NCBI GenBank assembly: GCA_002684605.1
Contig: NYVM01000067.1
Coordinates: 8,723 to 14,090 of the forward strand
DNA length: 5,368 bases
Direction: 5' to 3'
Origin: Candidatus Pelagibacterales bacterium
GTDB taxonomy: Bacteria; Pseudomonadota; Alphaproteobacteria; TMED109
Below the pieces are notes generated by a model. The model was not told where the DNA came from. It searched no databases and saw only the letters and a list, made by a program, of their open reading frames with translations. Shown here piece after piece: positions 1 through 4,656 of the stretch. Position numbers and translations under genes: made by a program. Numbering within the stretch: position 1 is the stretch's first letter; each line of letters starts with the position of its first letter.

Positions 1-401
1 TCATACATTTCTTTAACAACTGTTGATAACTTTAGAAGATTCTCCTCAGACAAATACTTAAGTTTTGGTTTTATAAAATCTATTCTTTGGGCTGCAACAT
101 CTTCCTCTAATTCAATTATGACTGCATGAAACCAATCATCTAAATTCTTGTTATAAGATTTATATATATTAAAAGATTTAAGACTATGAATTACACTTGC
201 ATGTGTTATATCATATCCATACTCAGAACACAAGTCTTGAATTTCCCTTAGATTAAACCTATAGAAGTTTCTTAGAATAGTATATAGTAATGACCTTACC
301 TCTACTACTTCTCTCCTTCTGGTGTTTTGAAATATGCTTATGTTTGATAGTGTTTCTATTTCATCTATCAGACTTCTGATCCTACTTTTAGTTCTCATCA
401 T
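1..401 (-). CDS. DnaA domain IV-like DNA-binding protein (partial, 3' end outside window)
   Basis: An open frame runs from ATG at 401 (a second in-frame ATG at 398 is equally possible) to the left edge without a stop; 133 codons are visible and the C-terminus is missing. Residues about 27-78 resemble the C-terminal DnaA-box-binding domain (domain IV) of the replication initiator DnaA. There is a basic helix start TRRREVVEVRSLLY (27-40), comparable to the RxREVVxARQxxxY of DnaA, then LREI (51-54), then DITHASVIHSLKSF (64-77), comparable to the DnaA signature DHTTVLHA. No AAA+ ATPase can precede this domain because the gene starts only 26 residues before it. By family knowledge it should bind DNA; a role in origin recognition or in regulation is inference. 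The residues after 78 (LDDWFHAVI and onward, helical and charged) match nothing I recognise. The start overlaps the end of the DUF5664 gene by 11-14 nt, so it is co-transcribed. An A-rich stretch precedes the ATG and there is no clear Shine-Dalgarno. Confidence 0.75.
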   Translation of the reverse strand, partial: MMRTKSRIRSLIDEIETLSNISIFQNTRRREVVEVRSLLYTILRNFYRFNLREIQDLCSEYGYDITHASVIHSLKSFNIYKSYNKNLDDWFHAVIIELEEDVAAQRIDFIKPKLKYLSEENLLKLSTVVKEMY

Positions 402-669
402 TTTTTTCTAGTTTAAATTGTAATGCAGCTAAGGCTCTCCAAGCTACTTTTGCTAAGTGCAACACTCCATCATCATCTAGTTTATCAGCCTCTAGGAGAT
501 GTCTAGTTAAAGCATCTAGATGGTCAGTACTTTTGCTCTTATCCCAATGTAATGGTTTTCCTTTATGATGTTGGTCATTTCCAATCTTACTCACTCTTGA
601 AACTTCCATAAGTGCATCTGGGAAGTAATCTATAACTCCAGTCCAAACTGGATATTCTTTTCTATTCAT
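388..669 (-). CDS. DUF5664 / dATP-dGTP diphosphohydrolase N-terminal-like protein
   Basis: The protein is 93 residues from ATG at 669. The pattern DHLDALTRHLLEADKLDDDG, followed by LHLAKVAWRALAAL, is the core of the phage family known as DUF5664 or dATP/dGTP diphosphohydrolase N-terminal domain. Before it lie DYFPDALMEVSRVSKIGN and a His/Lys-rich HHKGKP stretch, also typical. Family members are associated with hydrolysis of purine dNTPs in phage nucleotide-pool remodelling. Activity of this short stand-alone version is unproven, and the sequence carries no further catalytic domain. I chose the start at 669 because its ATG forms an ATGA overlap with the stop of the methyltransferase gene, as at three other junctions here. 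An in-frame ATG at 702 would add 11 low-complexity residues and give a 37-nt overlap; it cannot be excluded. The adjacent DNA modification and DnaA-like genes fit a role in replication. Confidence 0.8.
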   Translation of the reverse strand: MNRKEYPVWTGVIDYFPDALMEVSRVSKIGNDQHHKGKPLHWDKSKSTDHLDALTRHLLEADKLDDDGVLHLAKVAWRALAALQFKLEKNDEN

Positions 670-1316
670 AATTTTAATGATTGTGTTATTATTTCTGTGC
701 ATAATTCTAATGGTAAAATACTTCTGTGATAATTATCTTTTAATGCTTGTGTCCCAGTTGTTGTTACTCCCCTTGGAGCTCTTTCATGATGACAGTTAGG
801 ATTACCATTACTACATTCAGGTCTAGGCTGCCATCCATCTGGATTCATTAAAGACCTTATATTATTACTCCAAATATCTGTAGGCTTGGCTCTAGTTTCT
901 CCATATTGACAATACCAAACAGTTACTCTATCTAAACCTTCAACAGCATTTAACTTTCTTAGTTTACCTCTAGGATTTTCTATATACCAATACTTTGGTT
1001 CTAATGCTTTTATTATCTCAACAGTTTTAAATGCATATGCTAATCCTAAACATGCCTTTGAGTTTTTAGGAGTATTATCAAAATTCCAATTACTTCCAAT
1101 CCTCATAACTGAAAATGTAGTACAAGGAGGACTTGCCCAAATTATATCTGGTTTAAATGGAACTTTCTTTATATCAAAGTCTAAAATGTTTACAGCATAA
1201 TCTATTCCATCAAATTCTTTATAATCAGATCTAAATGTTTCACATCCTAATCTCTCTGCCTCTTTTGAAAAGGTGCAACTTCCTGCAAATAATTCTAATA
1301 CTTTTGGCTTACTCAT
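666..1316 (-). CDS. Phage DNA (cytosine-5-)-methyltransferase
   Basis: This 216-residue enzyme would transfer methyl from S-adenosylmethionine to C5 of cytosine in DNA. The motifs visible in order are: motif I, LELFAGSCTFS (7-17), the SAM-binding loop; motif IV, ASPPCTTFS (61-69), with the presumed nucleophile Cys65; motif VI, IENPRGKL (112-119), with ENP in place of the usual ENV; and a motif VIII-like CQYGETRAKPTDIW stretch around 135-148. A C-terminal RSILPLELCTEII probably stands for motif X. Typical bacterial m5C methyltransferases exceed 300 residues and carry a target-recognition domain between motifs VIII and X. Here that space holds only a short Cys/His-containing segment (CSNGNPNCHHERAPRG), so the specificity determinant is minimal. 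The start at 1316 overlaps the HNH gene stop by 8 nt (ATGAGTAA). The likely job is protecting phage DNA from host nucleases or from the adjacent HNH enzyme. The catalytic class is well supported; the target sequence is unknown. Confidence 0.9.
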   Translation of the reverse strand: MSKPKVLELFAGSCTFSKEAERLGCETFRSDYKEFDGIDYAVNILDFDIKKVPFKPDIIWASPPCTTFSVMRIGSNWNFDNTPKNSKACLGLAYAFKTVEIIKALEPKYWYIENPRGKLRKLNAVEGLDRVTVWYCQYGETRAKPTDIWSNNIRSLMNPDGWQPRPECSNGNPNCHHERAPRGVTTTGTQALKDNYHRSILPLELCTEIITQSLKL

Positions 1317-1800
1317 AATTTCTCATTCTATTTTTAATCTTTTCTAATGGTCTTAAATTAGTGAAATGATTTATTAGTTCATAATCCTCTTCATCTTTAA
1401 TTCTAAATAATTCTATCTCATGGTCAAGCTCCCAATATGTTGCATAGTTTTCCCAATTCATATTCTCATCAAACTTGCTCTCAATATATTCTGCTAAATA
1501 ATCTCTACTACATCCCAGAATACTATTATAGCTTTTAGTTATTTTAAATCCTTTCCTTTGTTTGAACTTAGAAGCTCTAGCCATTAAATTCTTATACATT
1601 CTTTTCTTAGGATTCCTCCTTTGTTTTTGAACAAACTCTCTATTATATTTCCTAACATGTTCTCTATTTTCATTGGTCCAGGTTCTATTGTAATCTCTTT
1701 TACAATCTTTACATCTATTATCTAAACCATCCTTACTGCTAGTTTTTTTATGATACTCTGATCTTTCTTTCTCCACCCCACATCTACAGCATATCTTCAT
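1309..1800 (-). CDS. HNH endonuclease with N-terminal zinc ribbon
   Basis: The protein has 163 residues. The N-terminus is a two-pair Cys zinc ribbon: C4-C7 (CCRCG) and C30-C33 (CKDC), with the KDGLDNRCKDC spacing common in phage HNH proteins. A strongly basic linker (about 34-90) follows. The C-terminal part has LGCSRDYLAEYIESKF (95-110), then MNWENY (114-119), then WELDHEIEL (123-131) and FTNLRPLEKIKN (146-157). This is the HNH layout: D126-H127 as metal/general base, N148 as the Asn, and K154-N157 replacing the usual EN..K end of the motif. By family it should cut or nick DNA with a divalent metal. It may be a homing enzyme, a packaging- or replication-associated nickase, or the nuclease partner of the methyltransferase directly downstream, with which it overlaps by 8 nt. 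Its ATG shares one base with the stop of the upstream membrane protein (TAATG), which fixes the start. HNH assignment is firm; biological role is open. Confidence 0.88.
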   Translation of the reverse strand: MKICCRCGVEKERSEYHKKTSSKDGLDNRCKDCKRDYNRTWTNENREHVRKYNREFVQKQRRNPKKRMYKNLMARASKFKQRKGFKITKSYNSILGCSRDYLAEYIESKFDENMNWENYATYWELDHEIELFRIKDEEDYELINHFTNLRPLEKIKNRMRNYE

Positions 1801-1976
1801 TACCCAGTTTTTCCAGTAAAAATGTAAAATAAAAAGTTAATTACCATAGCACTCCAAAATGTAAATAATGGAAATCCATAACAGAAATACCTGAGTATTC
1901 TTTGTTGGAACTCTATGTCTTTTTTTGTAGTTCTTAGGTAATATCTTAAATCTTCTTTTGGTATGTAATGTTTCAT
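1800..1976 (-). CDS. Small single-pass membrane protein, function unknown
   Basis: The product has 58 residues. Residues 1-30 are charged and basic (KKDIEFQQR at 18-26) and probably cytoplasmic. Residues about 31-53 form one hydrophobic, aromatic-rich segment (CYGFPLFTFWSAMVINFLFY), long enough to cross the membrane, followed by a five-residue tail TGKTG. The positive-inside rule suggests N-terminus in. I do not recognise a family. The start at 1976 is preferred because it makes an ATGA overlap with the upstream exonuclease stop; an in-frame ATG at 2027 would add 17 residues and overlap that gene by 55 nt. The gene is followed without a gap by the HNH gene (TAATG). Small membrane proteins in early phage operons can act on the host envelope or exclude other phages, but nothing in the sequence demonstrates this here. 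Confidence 0.72.
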   Translation of the reverse strand: MKHYIPKEDLRYYLRTTKKDIEFQQRILRYFCYGFPLFTFWSAMVINFLFYIFTGKTG

Positions 1977-2761
1977 AATTCTATGTTTATATAATATTGA
2001 TCTAAATCTGATTCTTGCATAAACCATTCCTCATAAATCTCTAAGGCTCTTTTCACTTTAGCAGCTCCTCTTAAGTAGAACTCTTCTGTCACTTGTGCAT
2101 ATGCTATATCTAAACTTCCTTTATCTATTATAATAAATCCCATCTTATCTGGCATTATATCAAATATCTTGCAATATAAAAATGCTTGAATATCATATCC
2201 AAATTTATCTGCTGAGTATTTCCAACCCTCAATATTACTTGTAGATTTTAAATCATACATTGTTGAGTTGTTTCCTAAAATATCAGCCTTTGCTCTAAAA
2301 GGAAATTTGAATCCACCATCAAATGAAATCTCATCAATCTCTGCTACTTCAAAATCAGAGTTGTTAAGTTTCTCTAAAACCATTTCATTCCTAAGTAGAG
2401 CATCAGCCAATCTTTCAGCATCATGTTTTTCTTTCATTGTAAATACTTTGCCATGTTCAGCAAGAGCATCTTTATATTTCTTTGTATTCTTACTCTGGAC
2501 ATCAACAAAAATTTGTTTCTCAAAAACATCTGGCTCTAATACACAAGTGTGCATCAACCATCCATCTCTTAATGCTTGAGAACTTGGTGAACCATATTTC
2601 ATTATGTTTCTATATGTCTTTGGTGATGATAGCAAGTTCTTTATTGAACTTGAACTTAAGGCATACTTGCCTAAGTAATTATAATAAAAGTCATCATCAT
2701 ATGCTTTTTTTACTAACTCATCTTTGTCATAAGTTATTCCATCAAATAGTGTAATTTTCAT
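1973..2761 (-). CDS. PD-(D/E)XK exonuclease, RecE/Cas4-like (DUF3799 type)
   Basis: The protein has 262 residues. It matches the phage family named putative exodeoxyribonuclease 8/DUF3799, a RecB/Cas4-type nuclease. Visible marks in order: ALSSSSIKNLLSSPKTYRN (34-52), the entry helix; ALRDGWLMHTCVLEP (63-77), with H71 as the family histidine; FPFRAKADILG (153-163) with D160; MYDLKSTS (168-175), the D170-x-K172 catalytic pair; and GYDIQAFLYC (188-197), the QxxxY motif with Q192 and Y196. By family knowledge it degrades one strand of double-stranded DNA ends to expose single strands for annealing or recombination. The usual partner, a single-strand annealing protein (RecT, Erf or similar), is not in this window and would be expected nearby. 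The 5' end overlaps the upstream gene by ATGA, and an AGAAGAA stretch directly precedes the ATG. All expected catalytic residues are present. Confidence 0.88.
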   Translation of the reverse strand: MKITLFDGITYDKDELVKKAYDDDFYYNYLGKYALSSSSIKNLLSSPKTYRNIMKYGSPSSQALRDGWLMHTCVLEPDVFEKQIFVDVQSKNTKKYKDALAEHGKVFTMKEKHDAERLADALLRNEMVLEKLNNSDFEVAEIDEISFDGGFKFPFRAKADILGNNSTMYDLKSTSNIEGWKYSADKFGYDIQAFLYCKIFDIMPDKMGFIIIDKGSLDIAYAQVTEEFYLRGAAKVKRALEIYEEWFMQESDLDQYYINIEL

Positions 2762-3039
2762 TCTTCTAATTTTAATTCTAGGTTAATATATAATGTGTTG
2801 TGTGCTACATGATAATTCTTTGAAACTATCATAGCATATAAATCTATAGACTTAAAGTTTACTAATACATCCTCATACATATTTGGTAGTGCATCAAAAT
2901 TCATAAACATTCCATTTATCTGATCTATATACATTCCTTCTATATCTTCTTGTGCTGCAAAATAAATACTACTATCTTCTAGTAATAAATCTACAGACAA
3001 TTCAATCCTTTTTGCTCTCTGCTTTTCTAGCTCTTTCAA
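2758..3039 (-). CDS. Hypothetical protein, acidic N-terminal half
   Basis: I do not recognise this protein. From the outermost start (TTG at 3039) it has 93 residues; the frame is closed by TAA just upstream at 3046-3048 and contains no ATG until residue 36. From about residue 14 it is acidic (SVDLLLEDSSIYFAAQEDIE), with several Met, and ends in a run likely to be beta strand (NTLYINLELKLEE). There is no Cys pair, membrane segment or nucleotide-binding motif. The start is uncertain. A TTG at 3000 sits one base after the stop of the upstream gene and five bases after AAAAAGGA, and would give 80 residues; the 13 extra residues at 3039 are basic and lie mostly within the upstream gene. I list the longer form as the outer limit. 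Its stop overlaps the exonuclease start (ATGA), so translation of the two is probably coupled. A helper of the exonuclease is possible but only from position. Confidence 0.68.
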   Translation of the reverse strand: MKELEKQRAKRIELSVDLLLEDSSIYFAAQEDIEGMYIDQINGMFMNFDALPNMYEDVLVNFKSIDLYAMIVSKNYHVAHNTLYINLELKLEE

Positions 3040-3322
3040 CTGCTCTTATTTTATCACTTCTGTATTCATCTATGCTTAGCATTAATAAATGCCTATCATT
3101 TTGTAATTCATTTACATAAAGTTCTACATTAACCATAGCCTCAGTAAACCTTTTTAAATTTTCATTATTAGGTTGTGATTCTTTCCATTTAAGTAACTCT
3201 TTATTTATTATTTCAGTATTTAGCAGATACTGTAAATCTTTTAAGTTGTCTAGCTTTTTACTAATTAACTCTCTATCAAAGTCCTTAGTTTTAAATGTAG
3301 TATTGAAATCTAAATTTTTCAT
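3002..3322 (-). CDS. Hypothetical helical protein
   Basis: The protein has 106 residues and no family I recognise. It is almost entirely charged and Leu/Ile-rich with few Gly or Pro, and so is predicted by eye to be alpha-helical, possibly coiled coil: LDNLKDLQYLLNTEIINKEL (24-43), then a polar break (ESQPNNEN, 48-55), then a second helix through VELYVNELQNDRHLLMLSIDEY. The C-terminal tail is basic (RARKAESKKD). ATG at 3322 is the only Met near the N-terminus, and A-rich sequence plus ATT precedes it. The start lies 32 nt inside the small nuclease gene upstream, a longer overlap than the ATGA junctions elsewhere. A structural or adaptor role for neighbouring replication or nuclease proteins is possible but not shown. 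Confidence 0.72.
   Translation of the reverse strand: MKNLDFNTTFKTKDFDRELISKKLDNLKDLQYLLNTEIINKELLKWKESQPNNENLKRFTEAMVNVELYVNELQNDRHLLMLSIDEYRSDKIRAVERARKAESKKD
3006..3013 (-). promoter_or_regulatory. Possible Shine-Dalgarno for a TTG start at 3000
   Basis: AAAAAGGA on the minus strand ends five bases before TTG at 3000-2998, which itself follows the preceding stop (TGA, 3004-3002) by one base. It is one of the few purine-rich, SD-like sites in a window where most starts lack one, and it would shift the start of the hypothetical gene from 3039 to 3000. It also lies inside the coding sequence of the upstream gene and could be chance. Confidence 0.35.
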
Positions 3323-3773
3323 AATCTTTAATGTCTTTTTCTTTAACTTTTATTATTACATCTTTATTTCCTTTTCTAGTATATAAACAATGATAATCAG
3401 ATTTATGTTTACATACATCTTTGAATCTTTTAATATACTCAACTAATTCTAATCTATCATAAAACACATAAGTATGAATATCTAAATATTCTATTACAAT
3501 ATACTTTGCTTTTCCCAGAAGAGAACCTGGACCTCCCCACACATTTGTTTTTTCTAACCATACTGCATCTGTTTTTTTATCTCCTTTTAAATCTACTGGA
3601 GTTAAAGCTCCAACAATAAAATCTATATGCTCAAACTTGTCAACTCTCTCTGATGTTTTTACAGCTCCTATTCCTATCCAATTCATGAATAATCTAAACC
3701 TTTCCTCAGAGATTGAACCCTTTTTCCAATTCTCTTTATTATCATAGCTACTTGGTCTGAACACCATTAGCAT
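3291..3773 (-). CDS. Predicted small PD-(D/E)XK-fold nuclease
   Basis: The protein is 160 residues from ATG at 3773 (another in-frame ATG lies at 3767). Residues 48-64 read EHIDFIV, a short turn, then TPVDLKG. This gives D51 followed ten residues later by D61-x-K63, the spacing and strand pattern of a PD-(D/E)XK nuclease core in its D-x-K variant. E23-E24 (ISEERF) could supply the first-helix acid. NVWGGPGSLLGKAKYIVIEY (77-96) resembles a segment I recall as recurrent in uncharacterised phage proteins of this type (NVxGxxGWLYGxADYIAFE), here with S-L-L replacing W-L-Y. It could be a Holliday-junction or structure-specific endonuclease, or a restriction-like enzyme; which one cannot be told from the sequence. 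It is distinct from the RecE-like enzyme downstream. Its start overlaps the upstream gene by 20-26 nt. Confidence 0.7.
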   Translation of the reverse strand: MLMVFRPSSYDNKENWKKGSISEERFRLFMNWIGIGAVKTSERVDKFEHIDFIVGALTPVDLKGDKKTDAVWLEKTNVWGGPGSLLGKAKYIVIEYLDIHTYVFYDRLELVEYIKRFKDVCKHKSDYHCLYTRKGNKDVIIKVKEKDIKDYEKFRFQYYI

Positions 3774-4008
3774 GAACTTTTTTTAAATCACTAATCCACT
3801 TGTTTATTGTGTCTATCTTTTTTGCTCCACCACATCCACAAGGAATATTAAAATTGTGGTTAAAATACTTTGCATGTAACTCATAAACTATCTGTAAATC
3901 TTTATCTCCAAATCCAGTTTCAATTATAACTAAAAAATCATCAAATGATTTATAATCTATTTCAATCATCTGCTGTTCTAGCATTGCCTTATAACTTCTC
4001 AATCCCAT
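3748..4008 (-). CDS. Small hypothetical protein with PCGCGG motif
   Basis: The product has 86 residues. The N-terminal half is acidic and hydrophobic (DFLVIIETGFGDKD, 24-37). The most notable part is YELHAKYFNHNFNIPCGCGG (42-61), followed by KKIDTINKWISDLKKV (63-78). The two cysteines in C-G-C, with nearby His residues, could bind a metal or a partner, but the number of ligands is too small for a standard zinc finger. Similar small proteins occur, to my recollection, in Bacteroidota phages; I know no function for them. ATG at 4008 lies 20 nt inside the preceding small gene, after an A-run. A direct neighbour, encoded just upstream, carries a comparable C-G-C motif, which suggests related roles or joint complex formation. 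Confidence 0.72.
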   Translation of the reverse strand: MGLRSYKAMLEQQMIEIDYKSFDDFLVIIETGFGDKDLQIVYELHAKYFNHNFNIPCGCGGAKKIDTINKWISDLKKVHANGVQTK

Positions 4009-4162
4009 TTTTTGTAATTTTATATTTATTTAATTCATCTTGCCTTCTATCACAACCACAATCTTCATAACCAAATAATGCAGCTATCTTTTTTGCTATT
4101 GTCTTTCCATAACCAAAGGTTATTTTTCTTATTACCAACTCTACTAAATCTCCTAATTTCAT
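3989..4162 (-). CDS. Tiny DCGC-motif phage protein (57 aa)
   Basis: This gene is below usual ORF length cut-offs. Reading from ATG at 4162, which forms an ATGA overlap with the stop of the sigma-like gene, gives 57 codons and TAA at 3991-3989. The sequence begins MKLGDLVELVIRKITFGYGK, runs through a basic amphipathic helix (KTIAKKIAALF, 20-30) and reaches YEDCGCDRRQDELNKY (32-47). The DCGC(D/E)xRxxxLN ending after a KK-rich helix recalls small proteins I have seen repeatedly in Bacteroidota phages, with no known activity. It fills the only apparent gap in the window (4009-4158) exactly, ends 20 nt inside the next gene, and has GGATT before its ATG; these facts support it as a real gene. The cysteines may coordinate metal or form a dimer contact. 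Confidence 0.8.
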   Translation of the reverse strand: MKLGDLVELVIRKITFGYGKTIAKKIAALFGYEDCGCDRRQDELNKYKITKNGIEKL

Positions 4163-4656
4163 AATCCTATTTTATTCTTTAACAACTTCTTTACTTTTGT
4201 GTATGTATTATACAAACTAATATAAGTGATTGTGGATTTTCTACTAAGTTCACTAATCTTAGTTCCACTTGCCACTATCTCAAATACTTTTTGGTCATAC
4301 CAATGTAATTTCTCAAACTCTCTATTAAACTTTTCTTCCATTTTTTTAAATTCAACTTCCTCTGATCCTTGAATGTTTTGTAATATTTCTGTTCCAATAT
4401 AACTAACTTTATTCTGTTTCTTTTTAAGTTGAAGAAACATAGTATATAGAATTTTCCATATATAATAATAATTTAAATCATCTTCTTGACCTTCTTTTTT
4501 ATATATTATATTAGTTCCTTTGACATTACAAATATGGTCTAATTTTAAATACATCTCCATTACAAGGTCTTCAGCATAATACCTATTTAAGCCAAAACTC
4601 TTACAGATATTTATCCATGTATTATGTTTTTGATATGCCTTCTCCAGTATGTTCAT
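4159..4656 (-). CDS. Sigma-70-like phage transcription factor (putative)
   Basis: The protein has 165 residues. The N-terminal part, AYQKHNTWINICKSFG (7-22) then YYAEDLVMEMYLKL (26-39), resembles sigma-70 region 2, where an AEDLVQExxLKL-type helix binds core RNA polymerase. After a charged linker with an acidic and Lys-rich stretch, residues about 114-161 (FEKLHWYDQKVFEIVASG, then ISELSRKSTITYISLYNTYT and VKKLLK) look like region 4, a helix-turn-helix that reads the -35 box or phage DNA. It would direct host RNA polymerase to phage promoters, or act as a DNA-binding regulator. The length is near that of ECF-type sigma factors. The similarity is by pattern only and the linker is divergent, so 'sigma-like' is the safe label. 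Its ATG at 4656 lies 35 nt inside the helicase gene; no other in-frame ATG precedes the conserved part. It ends in an ATGA overlap with the tiny DCGC gene. Confidence 0.75.
   Translation of the reverse strand: MNILEKAYQKHNTWINICKSFGLNRYYAEDLVMEMYLKLDHICNVKGTNIIYKKEGQEDDLNYYYIWKILYTMFLQLKKKQNKVSYIGTEILQNIQGSEEVEFKKMEEKFNREFEKLHWYDQKVFEIVASGTKISELSRKSTITYISLYNTYTKVKKLLKNKIGL

Noticed and set aside
667..702. Longer start (ATG at 702) for the DUF5664 gene
   Set aside because: It would add 11 low-complexity residues and a 37-nt overlap; the ATGA at 669-666 matches three other junctions. Not fully excluded, as ATTATG occurs at 702 too.
1974..2027. Longer start (ATG at 2027) for the small membrane protein
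   Set aside because: It would overlap the exonuclease by 55 nt, with AGGA directly against the ATG and no spacer; ATG at 1976 makes a standard ATGA junction.
2268..2754. Two plus-strand open frames (2268-2579 and 2482-2754)
   Set aside because: Both lie antisense to the exonuclease gene, whose catalytic motifs are intact; their proteins are Ser/Leu/His-rich with no domain, as expected for the reverse complement of an AT-rich gene.
388..4656. Possible alternative genetic code (TGA readthrough), as in some crAss-like phages
   Set aside because: Stops of both TGA and TAA/TAG type fall at sensible gene ends with overlaps to the next start, and conserved domains are complete without readthrough, so the standard bacterial code fits.
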